The notes under the pieces are model-generated. The model was not told where the DNA came from. It worked only from the letters and a program-made list of their open reading frames with translations, and ran no database searches. Source: Pseudocercospora fijiensis CIRAD86 (taxonomy: Eukaryota > Ascomycota > Dothideomycetes > Mycosphaerellales > Mycosphaerellaceae). Taken from it: DNA of 64,000 nt. This document shows positions 1 through 12,399 of the stretch, in pieces. The DNA lies in assembly GCF_000340215.1 (NCBI RefSeq), contig NW_006921542.1, positions 1,640,267 through 1,704,266 on the forward strand, given 5' to 3'. How positions within the stretch are numbered: position 1 is the first letter of the stretch; every line of letters starts with the position of its first letter. Position numbers and translations under genes: made by a program.

Positions 1-899
1 TAATCGATACCCTATCTAAGCTAACTAATAGTAGGGATAGGTTAATTACTATCTCTACCTATATCTTAGCTAATTTTTAGGCGGACCGAATAACTATTAT
101 TAATACTACTAGACTTATACTAGTAGAGCTTATAATTAGAAGAGACGCTATTCTTCTAATTAAGTTATCCTATCGTACGTATAGTATTTACGACTAGGGA
201 TCTATTTGTACTAGAGCGGATCTTCTTACCCTATAAGCTAAGGCTCTTAAGGAGATAACTATAACTTCTTAAGAGGGACTTACTCGATAACGTCGCCTTC
301 GTAAAGAGGCTAAGTAGTATTTCGATAACTATAATACTATTAATTAGGAGCCTCTAAGGGTTAGCGATATAGTTCTCCTCTACTAGTCTAAGCTAGGATA
401 TAGTTACTCCTATAAGCTAGCCTTTAAATACAAAGGCCCTTATAGAGTAAAGGAGGTCCTTTACGACGGTTCTATATACTTCCTTTAGGAGCTTAATAGT
501 GCTACCTTAAAGTAAATATACCCTCGGGCTAATCTAAAGAAGATCGTTAAACTACGAGAGCCTACCTACCCTCCTCTAACCGAGGAGGAGGTTAGTATAT
601 CTATAGACCCTCTACCGACCTTAGATGCCTACTATAAAGAGGATCCTACCGCTACTATAGATCCTATTCGACCTAAGAACTATACGTATCCGTAGATATG
701 TCTTAGTAAGCTATTAGGAATAACTTATAAACAAAGGGAGGGTTATATACGGGTTAATTACGTATAGAGCATTTCCGATATTAATTCCGATAGTAAACTA
801 GACTTCTAGCTATCTAACTCTAACTCTAAGGAGCCTAACTAGTCTAGCGACGAAGACTACCTAGAATTATAGATATTAGACGAACCTAAGACTAAATAA
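1..899 (+). pseudogene. Ty3/Gypsy polyprotein remnant: integrase C-terminal part with GPY/F-like module
   Basis: One forward frame runs from the window edge to a TAA at 897-899, broken only by TAG/TAA codons as expected from RIP. The most recognisable part is FKYKGPYRVKEVL (about 421-460), the GPY/F-like module that follows the catalytic core of many Ty3/Gypsy integrases. It is preceded by an 'SDIVLLY.SKLGYSYSYKLA' stretch typical of the same region. An acidic, Ser/Asp-rich tail follows. The catalytic core, RT and gag lie outside the window to the left. The integrase inserts retroelement cDNA, but this copy is dead. No chromodomain was seen in the tail. Confidence 0.8.
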
Positions 900-2130
900 T
901 TACTTATTCTTCCCTATCTCTCTACTACGTTATCTTTCTATACTACTATTAACTATTCTCCGCGCTATTAATCTAGTACGCCGCCCTATAGCTTTAGTCC
1001 GTACCTATTGTCTATTCCTACTAATATTAATACTCTCGGTTATTATTTATTGTTTTTACCTTACCTTATTATTGCCTTTTGCTTTTGCTTATTACCTACG
1101 ATTAATATTGCTATAACTTTATTCCTTTTACCTTTCCTTAGAAAGAACTATCCGAGATATAACTTCCTAATAATACCCTAGGGATAGTATTAGGAAGCTA
1201 GCCTAACCTAACCCCCTACCCTTCTAGGACTATTTCCCTCTAGTTTCCTAGAATCTAGCAACTACCCTTAGATAGCAACGATAACAAGATACTCCGCTAG
1301 AGAAGACTATTACTACCCTAGTAAGTATTAGTTACGTAGGACACTAAGAAAGGGAGGTTTCCTCTCCCTTCCTAGCGCTTAGATAGATAAAGCAACCTAG
1401 GCCTATAGCCTCTAAGAATAGGGACCTCGGGCTGTTAGGCTTAGTATTTAGAAGAAGGAAGAAGGTAAACGTACGGACTAGATTTACGTACTTACTAATA
1501 TAAAAGGTAATACTACGTCTATAACGGTAATGCTATAGGCTAATATACTAATAAATTAGCTACGCTAGGCCTAGGCGACTTACTCCTTATTACCGAGTAT
1601 CTCTAGAGAAAAGCTAATACTACCCCGGGGGTATTATTAGTCCCGCTAGCCTTACTACTATAGATTTCTACTAGGGACTCGAACTAACTAGTTACATTTC
1701 GAGTACGCGAGAATCTACGAAGACTAAAGGTTAATAAAGGCGCGTAGTCGCTACTAGCAATTACCTAGATCGATTATTAAACTTTAGCCTACCCTAATAA
1801 TAAAGAAGTCTCGTATATAGCTTTACTTTTTACTTTTATATATAGCCGTTATCCGTTTGCTTTACTAGAATATATAGACTACGTTACCTTTATACCCTAT
1901 TTAAGGCGAGCTTTCTAAGCTAGTTCTTCTACTCGAATACTAACTAACTCGCTACCGCTTAACTACCCTACCCCCCTTCTGTCTAAGCCTATTAATTATT
2001 ATTATTAAGTAACGAATACGTTTTATAACTCGTTTCTAACCTATTTCCGCCTCGGTTAACTAGATATCTTCTAGCGCCCTAAACCCGCTAGGCGCTAGTA
2101 ATAGCGGCGACCTACCGGCTCCCTTTAACC
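900..2130. other. AT-rich RIP-decayed sequence, no gene recognised
   Basis: This stretch follows the Gypsy integrase stop and may include that element's 3' LTR, but no second LTR is visible to pair with it. A purine-rich run (AAGAAAGGGAGG, about 1345-1357) resembles a polypurine tract. I saw no convincing coding frame, RNA gene or satellite. Confidence 0.4.
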
Positions 2131-2139
2131 TAAACCTAG

Positions 2140-2830
2140 CCGCTCTAGTCCCGATTAAAGCCCCTTCCGATAGCGCCTTAGCTACTATAACTAGCCTCGA
2201 GCACTATTTTTAGATCGTTATCTCTATTAAAGACCCCTAAGAGAAGATTAAGAACGCTTATAACCTACTACGCGTTATTAATAGAAATATTAAGAAGGCT
2301 ACTATTTTAGTAGCGTACGGTCTAAACGACTTGCGTTAGTCTATTAGTAAGCGTACCTTTAAGCGTAACTTTCTTTAGGATATAGATCTTTATTAAGCCT
2401 TTTCTATCGTCTATAGATTCGAGACTACTAGAACCTAGATTCCCTTACGCTTTAATACTCTTAACTAGGCCTTCGAGTAATAGGGAGGCCTAAGTAGTCT
2501 TCTAAAGAGCCTTATTAGCTTCGCCTACGATAGACAAGAGCGTACTAAGTAGGTCGCTTCGTTCGTTAATAAGTATCTAGTCTATCGCGATAGAGCCGAG
2601 TACCTTTCCTATACTATAATCTATCGGGTATCTACCGCTAGTAAGAAGTAGAGTAAGCAGTTACTTAGCTTGTCCTTTATATTTAACAACTTTATAATAG
2701 CCTACTAGAAGCGGTATAAGAATATTATTGCCGAGGTAGATCTTAACGCCTAGTCTACTAAAGATCCACTAAAAGAGAACGGCTATTATATTAATAGTAT
2801 AGCCTAAAGGTTAAGAGGCTCCTATTATAG
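2140..2830 (+). pseudogene. RIP-decayed unknown reading frame, gag-like
   Basis: A forward frame with many charged residues is interrupted only by TAG/TAA. It includes stretches such as 'KNAYNLLRVINRNIKKATIL' and 'DRQERTK'. Length, charge and position upstream of a putative LTR resemble a retrotransposon gag, but no zinc knuckle or family signature was found. The regular use of TAG where Gln is plausible suggests it was once coding. Function is not assigned. Confidence 0.35.
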
Positions 2831-3839
2831 ATATTCTTAAACGTAAGGTTCTTCGCCTAGAAATAGAGGCTAATACGGCTACTAGTCTTATACTCGCTAT
2901 AGAGATATAGGTATAAGATCTTCGCTCGACTTATAGCTATAAGGTTCCTTAAGAAGTTTAAGACGAGCGCGCTAAGGCCGAAGTAGCGCGTTAGAAGGTA
3001 CTATATACTCGCTAAGCCCTTTATAAGGCTACTAAGAAGTCTACTATACCTACTAGTACTAACTAGGGTAATTCGGATATTAATATACTAGATACGCTAC
3101 TAGAAGATTCTATCTCCTCCGAAGGCTCTTTTAGTAAGCGTAGGTATAGAGGCCTCTTACTAATACTATTAACTAAGAACATTTATAGTTCTTATAAGAG
3201 CGACTCTATTACGCACCTTATTACTAAGATCGATATAGCTCCTAAGGCCGATATAGCTAAGGCTCCTACTGCCCTATCTATCTATTAGTAGCTTAATAAC
3301 CTTAGTAAGCTAGGCGAAGAGCCGTTTACTATATATACTAACTATATTAAGAAGGCCGCTAAGGTCTATAGTCTCTATACTAGTACTAAGACGAGTATTC
3401 TTATTAGCCGCCTATTAAAGATTAGACGTAAGGTTACTAATTAGGATACCTTTACTAGCCTTAAGGCTAATTATACTAACTAGTTTCCTAGACGTCCTAC
3501 TACTGCCCCGACCTCCCTAAGACTCTATATATTTAACCCTACTAGTACTATTACTCGCGATCTTACGCTAACTAATCGTTAGAGTAAGTTAGTCGCTAGT
3601 ATTCTCGTCTAAGGTACCTCCTTCGATCGCTTTCGTTAGACTAGTAATACTATCTACCCTCGAGTCTTCGGTTAGATATAATCGCCTCGTAGAGTATACC
3701 TTCCTTTTGTTATCGACCTAGTATAAGAGGAGTTTCGAATATACTTTTAGTATATATATAAGCTACCTAAGTCTAAGTAGGAAGGCCGTAATACCCTTTA
3801 AACTTATAGTATAAGTAACTAAATCGTTCGCTAGTATCC

Positions 3840-4800
3840 TGCCTTATAGCTCTTAGCCGATACCCCTCGACCTAATTATATATACGAGCTTATCTCTATC
3901 CCTAAGCCTACTAAGTTCTTTAAGGTAGGCGAAGGTAGTTATAAGAACTACCCTACTAAGAAGACTTCTCGTCTTAGATAAGATATAGTTAAGCTCGTAG
4001 CTAGCGAGGGTACTAGCTACCTATATATTAAGGTTTGTCTTATATCTAAAGATAAGACTAGCTACTTAAGTATTATCGAGGGTATATATACAATCTAGAG
4101 GTCTTTACAAACTAGGTTAAGAATCTTAAGGGCCGTAGCCTAATTCTACTAAATAAGATTAGTAAGCTTCCTAATAAGTACCTTACCGTCGACGACCTCG
4201 ATTATATATTCGATAGTTAGCCTAATAATAGTAAGGAAGCTAAGCAGATCCTTAACCCTCTAAAGGAATACGAAGTCTCTATTTAGATACTATACCTTCC
4301 GTATAGTAATCTAAAGGCTAAGAGCGACTATATATTAATCGACCTAGGCTACTCTCGCGTTATTAATAGTACTAAGGTTAAGGGCTACGAGAACTTAATA
4401 GTCTCTCAGGTCACTAAGGCGTACTATAATCTAACCGCTATTCTAGGCTTAAACTCCTTCGTACTATTCGCTTTACCTACGGCTATTTTAGTCGAAGGTC
4501 TTAGTTGTATTTCCGATACCCTAGTTAGTAGAATTGCTTAGTTAAGTTACGTTATTTAGAATAAAGTTGAACAAATCCTCTAGTTTAATAAGGTAGAGCT
4601 TAAGGAATATCTATACGATTAGGAAAAAGCTATATAGGATAAGGCTACTAACCTCCTCGTTAATTAAGCTTACTACGAGGACTAGTACTTCGGTACTAAT
4701 AACTTTAACGCCTACGTAGGAGATCTAGAGAACTAACTAGCTAATAAGGTTTTTACTAGTAAGGATTACGGTATATTAAAGTAATAGTAAGTTAGCGTAG
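3840..4800 (+). pseudogene. RIP-decayed unknown reading frame
   Basis: Two overlapping forward frames look like former coding sequence. One includes 'NKYLTVDDLDYIFDS' followed by 'DYILIDLGYSRVINSTKVKG' and 'AILGLNSFVLFALPTAI'. Stops are almost all TAG. No catalytic motif of protease, reverse transcriptase, integrase or transposase could be recognised. Together with the frame at 2.1-2.8 kb it may be the body of a nonautonomous or unknown retroelement that ends at the putative LTR near 4.99 kb. Confidence 0.35.
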
Positions 4801-4973
4801 TAGATTAGTTACTTAGGGAATTGTTTTTATATATTAATAGAATCTAGGAATAATACTACCCTAGGAATATTAGTATAGAGTCTCTAAAAACAGCCTTAGC
4901 TAAGAACACTAAGGTAACTATATAACTGTTTATTTGTTTTAAGCGCGTAATATAAAACGTATCTAGTTAGATA

Positions 4974-5340
4974 CGAAGAAAGGGAGGGATATTAGCTAGT
5001 AACCGGCCCTATATCTATAGGCTAGGGTTTAAGCCTATAAAAGAGGCCTCCTTCTATATAGTAGAAAGATTATTAACCTCGTATAGTATACTATTTATAT
5101 TACACTTCTATAGTACCTATATTATAGGGCTCTAGTTACTAGCCTAAGCGACGTGTTTATTATCCTATCCTACTAAATCTAGCTACCTATATCGTTATAG
5201 GTTATATTACCCTCGGTTGCCTATACTATTACTAGTAGTAGTAGTAGTAGTAGTATTAGTTTTAGTCCTTTACTACTATAATATTTTATTTCTTTATTAA
5301 GTAGATTAGGCCTACGACTTTTAATAGATAGTATTAATAA
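4974..5340 (+). repeat. Putative LTR with TATA box, preceded by a polypurine tract
   Basis: A purine run (GAAGAAAGGGAGGGA, about 4975-4989) is followed by sequence beginning TATTAGCTAGTAACCGG, which could be a RIP-altered TGTTAG LTR start. A strong TATA box, CCTATAAAAGAGG, lies near 5034-5046. A (TAG)n run lies near 5230-5255. The arrangement PPT, LTR start, TATA fits a 3' LTR. The right boundary and a matching second LTR were not found, so this is an inference. Confidence 0.4.
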
Positions 5341-5516
5341 CCGACGTTTGTCGCCTAAGCTTAGTTAGCTAGATAATCGTTATAAAGATTAATTATAAAA
5401 TTATTTAATTAGAATATAGTATTAAGTTATTTCTAGTAATCTTAAGTAAATAGGGTTTAATACTAATATAAAGAGGCGAAAGTAGTAGATTCTAAGCTAT
5501 AATACTAAGGTTCTTT

Positions 5517-5700
5517 TTCTTAACCTTTTTCTTAACCTTATCCTAAACCTTATCCTAAACCTTATCCTAAACCTTATCCTAAACCTTATCCTCAACCTTA
5601 TCCTAAACCTTATCCTCAACCTTATCCTAAACCTTATTCTTAACCTTATCCTCAACCTTATCCTTAACCTTATTCTTAACCTTATTCTTACTTTTATCTT
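5517..5700. repeat. Minisatellite, 12-bp unit AACCTTATCCTA with variants
   Basis: The unit AACCTTATCCTA repeats in tandem, with variants CCTCAACCTTAT and ATTCTTAACCTT. It is built of two related hexamers (AACCTT, ATCCTA). The hexamer period and CCTAAA core recall fungal telomere repeats (CCCTAA/TTAGGG), but no perfect CCCTAA tract is present. Confidence 0.85.
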
Positions 5701-5739
5701 TATTTCTTATTTATATCTTTATTCTTAACCTTATCCTAG

Positions 5740-5950
5740 CTCTTATCCTTATCCTAGCTCTTATCCTTATCCTTATCCTTATTCTTATTCTTATTCTTAT
5801 TCTTATTCTTATTCTTATTCTTATTCTTATTCTTATTCTTATTCTTATTCTTATTCTTATTCTTATTCTTATTCTTATTCTTATTCTTATTCTTATTCTT
5901 ATTCTTATTCTTATTCTTATTCTTATTCTTATTCTTATTCTTATTCTTAA
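5740..5950. repeat. Hexanucleotide microsatellite (TTATTC)n
   Basis: A short (CCTTAT)n run grades at about 5779 into nearly perfect (TTATTC)n, about 28 units to 5948. It then decays through TTAATC units. It is continuous in phase style with the adjacent 12-bp minisatellite, suggesting progressive hexamer drift such as TCC to TTC. Confidence 0.95.
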
Positions 5951-6536
5951 TCTTAATCTTAATTTTAATTCTAATCTTATTAGTATTTAAAACTAGAGAG
6001 GTATATATATATATTAAAGTCTATATTACTAGTCTAGTCCTAACTAGAATAAGTAGCCTTACTCTATATATCTAAGGCAAAAAGGTAGTAGTATAATACC
6101 TCCTCTTTTCCTAAGTTCTATCTTCTATAGGCTCTAGTTCCTACTTATATTACCCTATATAATATAAGTTACTATAGCCTACTCCTCTTACTAGATAGGC
6201 TTTAGCCTTCTCTCTCCTTATTCTAATACTATATTAGTATCTCCTCCTTTGCTAGTAAGAACTAGTCGAGTATCTCTTCCTATATTAGCTAACCTACTAT
6301 TACTAAGAGTCCTATCTTTATAGTAGTAAGAGTATTCTAGTTACTTATTCCTACCTTTCTATATATCTTATCTCCTATCTATTCTTTATTAAGGGATAGA
6401 AGATAGTAATATATTCTAGTAACTAGGTTCTCTAGCCGTACTAGTACTCTAGGGTAATTCCTAGGACTCTCTTCTTTATAAGATATTATCTTAGGCTAAT
6501 ATACTCTATCCTAATTTATATAACTCCTAGTATAAC
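5950..6536. other. RIP-decayed sequence, no gene assigned
   Basis: It contains weak minus-strand coding-like stretches, including an 'ESPRNYPRVL' string at about 6450-6475 that faintly recalls a retroelement integrase. I could not confirm any domain. It ends at the hAT-family terminal repeat at 6537. Confidence 0.3.
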
Positions 6537-7240
6537 TAGACCCTATAGTAGTTCGAGTTAGTTTAGTTTAGTTTGCTAGGCCGAAGATCTAGTTTAGTTT
6601 AGGTTAGTTTACTAAGTAACTATAGGGATAGTAGGTTCGAACTATAGAATTTATTAGTTTCTAAGAAATATAAGAATATATACGTAACTCGAAGCAAGCC
6701 TATTATAAGATACGGGAGTATAGCTAGTAGCGTAGCCGGTATTTCTTAGTTATAGGAAGGTACTTATATAACCCTAAATCTATAGACAATTAGCTAGGGA
6801 TAGTAACTAATAAAAAGTATATATATATAAGCTATTAAAGTATAGTTAAGAAACTATACTTATTAGATATAAATTTTACCCTTCCGCTCCCTATCTAATT
6901 CCCTAACTACTTAGTAGAATGTCTTTATCTAGATCTAGGTAGAACTTATCGATTTCCCTCGAAGCCCTCTTTAAAAAGAAGTCCTCTTTAAGAAGTTCTA
7001 ATACTTTCCTACTAAACTTTCTCTAATATTAAGTACTAGGATAGCTCCTCCCTCGGTATCGATATAGTATAAAAAGAGCTATAAAGTAGCTCTATACTAT
7101 GTTCTACTAGTTACTCGCTATACTAAGGCTAAATATTAGTTTGTTTCTTAGAACTCTATAATATTTAGTAGATCTAAAGGGAAGGGTAGGAAGCAAATCT
7201 ATAAGGCTCTAAAATCCCTCCTAGATCTAATATACTCGAT
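6537..7240. mobile_element. Fragment of the hAT element's right end, inverted and RIP-mutated
   Basis: It begins TAGACCCTATAGTAGTTCGA, a C-to-T/G-to-A version of the terminus TAGACCCCGCAGTGGTTCGG of the large hAT element at 40,403-50,292. It then follows the reverse complement of that element's right end for about 700 bp: the GTTTGGTTTGG-type repeats, the GTATACGTA segment and the start of the opposite-strand gene. Similarity fades near 7,240, where sequence joined to a Gypsy integrase begins. So this is a truncated copy or deletion derivative. Nearly every difference is of RIP type, meaning it is more heavily mutated than the large copy. Confidence 0.8.
6919..7235 (+). pseudogene. Broken copy of the hAT accessory gene (the 179-codon gene at 49.3-49.9 kb)
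   Basis: From an intact ATG the translation matches the start of the minus-strand gene in the large hAT element: MSLSRSR.NLSISLEALF against MSSSRSR.NLSISLEVLL, and later 'YY.LLAILRLNISLFLRTL'-like sequence. It carries many TAG/TAA stops and loses similarity after about 105 codons. Its presence in a second, separate fragment shows that this gene belongs to the transposon family. Function unknown. Confidence 0.75.
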
Positions 7241-7329
7241 ATAACTAAGAGACCCCTTTAAATAAGACGTTAAGGTAGCGAAAGAGCGCTAGGGCGATAA
7301 CTACTCGATACTAGAAGAAGTAAGTAGGA

Positions 7330-8890
7330 CCGACTCGGTCGAGATTACTAACCTTAATAAGTATACTTTCGATAGCGAAGGACTCTTCTACGCCTTTAAG
7401 GCAAGGCCTATATACTACTAAGCGTAGCTTAATAGTAAGAGATCCTATACTAAAACTACGATAACCCTAGACCCTATAGTAGTTTAGTTTATAAACGATA
7501 AAACGTATATAGTTTAGTTTCTTAGTAGTACCCCTCCGGTTTAGTTCTAGCTTAGTTTGCTATCCCGCTAGTCTAAACTAGTTTCCGAGAAAATCTAACT
7601 TAATTCCGATAATATACGACGATATACGACGACCTTAGATCGAGTCCGAAATACGATAGGGGGAGTACATTATATATACTATACGATTATATCTATATTT
7701 TAGGATGTTTTAGGTTAGGTTTTAATCCGTAGCCGGTACGTAGCCGGTTAACCGGTCCGTATACCGGTTTCTTAGCAAACTAAACTAAACTAAACTAGAA
7801 TTTCGGCTTAGTAAACTAAACTAAACTAACCCGAACTACTATAGGGTCTAGATAATCCGATAGCGGGATATTATAGTAAGTCGCGTATCTAAGAATTTAT
7901 TAACGCTAAATACGTCTAGGAGGGTATTATAAAAGACGTCGAGAAATATATTATAGAATACGATATATACTAGACGACTAAGGTTATATAGTACAAACTT
8001 TATAAGATATTAGAGCCCTTAGAAACATCTTTAGAATCCTAGAGATATATTTCTAAAGACTTTATTATAGGCCTCCTATCCTTAAAATGTTTTAACGGCC
8101 GCGTTTACGACTCGATTATAGTTAATATCGATAGGTTTTTAGAGATAGTTTAGTACTTCCCTAGTATCTTAAAAATCGATATAGTATAGCTAGTAGAACT
8201 TATATTCCGCGAAGGCGTCTATAATAGCGGCGTATCCGATAGTCTTATATTAGATCGTATCTCGGTCTTTATAAGTATATACTAGAGCGCGTTCTCTTAC
8301 TGCTTAGTTTGTAAAAGAAGACTTAGTACTACCTTCTATTCCTAAACGGATAGATAAACTAAGGGTTCGTACTAGAATCTCTAAACTTATTTCTATATAT
8401 ACCTTAGTTAGGACTAAGACAACTAGGTACGCCTTCTTTATAAAGCCGCGCTAGTATATAATAGGAAAGTCTACGCCGGCCTAGAGAAATTGCCTCTATA
8501 TCTACCGTCCTTATAAAAAGCTTAATAATAGGTACCTTAGACTATTTACTACGAAAAGCTACATCGGCAGCTATACGCACGAAGCAAATCTACCGCTAGC
8601 GATAAAGCGTTCTACTCTCTATTCTACGTCTCTATTTTTAAACTATACCGCTCTTAAGGGGGCTATAAACTGCTACTAGTAGAATCCTTCGTCGACGAGG
8701 AGGAAAACAATAAACGTTATAAAATAGAGGAAATCCTATCGTATTATAATAAGAGCGGCGTATTATAGTCTAAGCTACGATAGGCTAGCTACTCGCTAGA
8801 ATAGGGTAAATAGATAGCTAAAGAGAACCTTACGGCTAATAAACTCCTTAGTTCCTATAAGGCGAATTACGGCCTAACTAAGGACTATCT
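7330..8890 (+). pseudogene. Ty3/Gypsy chromovirus integrase and chromodomain, interrupted by a MITE
   Basis: Forward-frame translation shows the end of the zinc-binding region (VEKYIIEYDIY, a decayed C-x2-C), then the catalytic core: KDFIIGLLSLKCFNGRVYDS (first Asp), GVSDSLILDRISVFIS (second Asp), and RRLSTTFYS.TDR.TKG before the Glu helix. The tail includes YKIEEILSYYNKSGVLQ followed by ENLTANKLL, a chromodomain-like module (about 8715-8850), so this was a chromovirus, whose chromodomain usually targets marked nucleosomes. His and Gln codons have become Tyr and TAG by RIP. A 383-bp hAT-family MITE (7468-7850) interrupts the frame near its start. RT and gag of this copy were not found upstream. 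Confidence 0.85.
7468..7850. mobile_element. hAT-family MITE, 383 bp, with target duplication
   Basis: The left end TAGACCCTATAGTAG and the right end CTACTATAGGGTCTA are RIP-altered versions of the termini of the 9.9-kb hAT element. The left subterminal part matches that element's left end (the GTATATAGTTTGGTTTCTTGG region) and the right part its right end. The flanking 8-mers GATAACCC (7460-7467) and GATAATCC (7851-7858) form an 8-bp target duplication with one C-to-T change. It has no coding capacity and contains GTAGCCGG repeats (about 7730-7760) like the large element. It lies inside a Gypsy integrase frame. Confidence 0.88.
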
Positions 8891-11800
8891 AAGAGAGGCT
8901 TAAAATACTAATAACGCGAAGCTATCTAGGAAACGAGGAAGGACTATAAAGGTAAAGGCCTATTAGTATATAACTAAATCTATCGCTTTTAAGCCTAACC
9001 GAAGTAGTAACTTAGAAAAATATATACTTAGTTAGTCTTATAAACTAGGTTATTAGGAAACCTAGAAGTCTTTACTAAAAGTCTTAACCGAATCTCTATA
9101 GAATCCCTACCGAAATTATACCGTATACTATTTAAAGTAGATTAGACGCTTCTCCCTCTACGTTACGCCTCTAATAATATCCTATTCGATTTCCGGATCT
9201 ACCGCTACGTTCCTCGCTATATATCCGCTATTACCTCGCCCTATCTTTAGCTCCTTTTAAGTATATTTAAAGCTAGCCCTACGGGTCTTATAGTAATACT
9301 TATACGCCTTAGACGAAGTATAACCCTTACTTAGTATTTTTATACTAGGGCTAGCTCGAGCGCGTACTTTATTATCTAAATAATAGGCTACTAATATAAG
9401 CTTATTAGAATTCTCCTCGAGGCGAGAAATGTAGCGCTATTACGTAGCTAGATCTATCGCGCGAATAGTATTATAACGTAGGAAGTACTAAATTTTAGTA
9501 GTAGGGTTTATCTCTTTAGGAATCTATCTATACTAGTAACGAAGTAATACCGGAAAGGGCTAGGAACGTACTAGTATAAGAGGGATTCCTAGGGCTATCC
9601 CTATAGTACTAGTAGGATCTAGAAAGTAGCTTCTTATATACTTCTAAAATTTCTAGCTTTGTCTTCGAGTCGATTACTCTACTTCTATTATCCTCTATCT
9701 TAACCGTCTAGCGCCGCTAAGTATACCTAAAGTAACCTAGCTTACGGAGTGTAGGTATATTCTATAAGATAGGAGGGTTAGTATTAGTCTTCTTAATTAG
9801 CTAGAAAGATATCGCTACCCTACCAATATAGTAGGCCTATATAAGGCGCTACTACTATAGATCTAGTATTAGTATAGTACTGTACCGAGCGAAGAACCCT
9901 AGCGTACTAGGCGAGCTCTTAGGACTCGAGGGAGAAAGTAGAGGTATCGAACTATTATCTAATACAGTTACTAACCTAATAGGAGAATACCGGCCTATAA
10001 CGATTAGCTACTAAAACTACCGTAAAACGCCGCTAATACTTATTCCGTAAAGGTCTATTTAAGTTTAGCTATTCGAAATTACGATAGCTAAAGATACTAT
10101 CCCTAGCTAGGATTAGTAATAACGTAGGACATTATAGGGTATTAAACCCTCGAATTAAAAAGATAGTTTAATAATTAACAATTAATTTCTTATTCCGAAG
10201 GCTCGTTATAGTTAATAAGAATAAGGAGGGTTAAAGGAAAAGGTACCGCCTTTAGTATAGGGCCTACGAGGGCGAATTACTACCCCTTTACTACTACCCT
10301 ATAGCCGTAACGACTACGTACCGCGTAACTAAAGCAAATCGGATAGAAGAGTAAGTAATAGGCAGTAGAGTAACTAATCTAAGGCTCGTAGTACGAGGCT
10401 AGTAATAATAGCTAATAGGCGCGAGGTTGCCTCTTAACTATAATCTAGAAGTAACGATAAAAGTAGATCGTAGTATATCCGTTACTATATCGAGGCTACC
10501 CTATATCGACTAAGGTTGCGATTCTACTACCTTACTACTGTATATCTATACCTATAACGCTCCTCTAAGTATATCCGTCTCCTTTATAACTACTCTATTC
10601 CCTAGTAACTACTACCTAAGTAGCCTAGTATAGATTGCTAGAGGAGGGGAGGACACTATTAGGGAACCCTAAGTTGTAACTAATTCGTAAGCTCCTCGGT
10701 AGCGCTACGTATCTAATTCGTAAGGCTTAGCGTCCTATAGAAACTCCTTATTTACTCTCTCTCCTTTTAAGTCCTTTAGGTATTATTATATAGAGAAATC
10801 TAACGACTACGTCCTACCTATATACCTATTTATATACTCCTCTTATAATAGCCTTATAAATATCTTTATATTAAGCTCCTTAGACTCTACCTTTAGTACT
10901 AGCTTCTAAAGAGGATATAAACGCTACTATAGATACTTTTGTAAAGATATTACTTCTTCTAGTTCTAGAATTCTCGGTCCTAAATATAATAGCATACTAC
11001 TAGGTTTTTCTAAAGGTTCTATCTATAGGCTAACTAAAACTCTAAGCAACTATAGGTCCCCTTCTATACTATACCTTACTTAGAATATATTAGCTCTCTA
11101 GGCTCTAAGTTATTCTCTAAGCGGGTAATAGCATTAATATATTTGTTAATACTTTAAATAGATTTTAACGTAGTTAAATAGCTATTTTCAAAAGAAATGT
11201 TTAGAATTAACTTCTTTAGAAGAATATATCTATAAAAGTATATTTAAGTATTCTTAGAGTCGGTCTTATTCTATACTTAAAATATTAGCCTATTCTCTAC
11301 TAGAAGTTCGAAAATATCTAAGGCTTTAGTTAAATATCGCCGTCTATAGTATTATAAATTATAGGTTTAAAATAGGCCTTTTATACTAACAGAGACTCTA
11401 TCTATAAGTACTACATCATTTACTTTTATTATTATTAAGAAAACTAGAACTATAAATTTCCTTATAAAAATATATATTAATTACTTTATTTATAAGATCC
11501 TTTAGCTTCTTAAGAGATCTTGTAAATTTAGCGCTTAGTTTAAGGAAAAGGGCGTTCTTATCTACCTATAGTTATTAGATATAAGCTACTAATCGCTAGT
11601 AGATAAGACCTTAGTTGTATTTACGTATTGTCTATATTATATATAGATAAACAAATAGAGTAAGGAGGGCGGGTTAGCGAATAATCGCCTATATAGTATA
11701 AGGAGTAGTCTAAGGCGCGGAGGTACTACGCCTACTTTAGATAACTACCCTCGCCTATATATATCCCTCTTACTCTATTAATTGCTCGGTTTAGGGGAGA

Positions 11801-12380
11801 GGGCGTTCTTATTTACCTATAGATACGAGATATTAGCTCCTAACTACTAGTCGATAAGGCCTAGTAGTAGTATTAATAGAGAAACTTAAAGCCTAAACTT
11901 ATAAAGCGATAATAAATTCCGGAATGTAAGCCCTTAGATAATCTTATAGGAACGCACTATAGTTATTATATAAACTACTTTTACGAGCGCCGTTTAGTAA
12001 AGAGTAGCTTAATTAACTCTAGTTACTAAGTATTAGATAGATAAACTAGTATTAGGCGTTGGTTTTATTAAACCTTCGGCTCTATCCTATCTTAACCGAA
12101 GGTAACTCTAGGGCCCTTTATCGATATCGGTCCTCTAGGTCGGCCCCGGCTACTTAGTATAGAAAGCTACTCTTCGTTATAAAGCATATAATACCGCTTA
12201 GAGATAGTACTTATCTAGCGACCGGGGACTATAATTAAATTATATATTATTCTATTATCGTATATACACAATATAGCGCTATACCGAAGCGAATGTCTAG
12301 TATAACGTAAGTAGTCTACACTTACTAGTATAGGATACTCTCCTAGGTACTCCTATACTACTACTTTTAAGAAGCCTTCC
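8890..12380. other. RIP-decayed sequence without assignable genes
   Basis: The first part (to about 9150) may be the end of the Gypsy element described above. The rest shows no domain I can name in any frame. A pair of imperfect direct repeats containing AGGGCGTTCTTAT and ACCTATAG lies near 11,545-11,610 and 11,790-11,860, about 250 bp apart, and could be the ends of a small terminal-repeat element. A GGAGGGCGGGTT motif near 11,665 recurs near 25,695. Confidence 0.4.
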
Positions 12381-12399
12381 TCGCTTAGTTAGAATAGAG

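Noticed and set aside
5517..5950. True interstitial telomere
   Set aside because: No perfect TTAGGG/CCCTAA run; only hexamer period and a CCTAAA core are shared.
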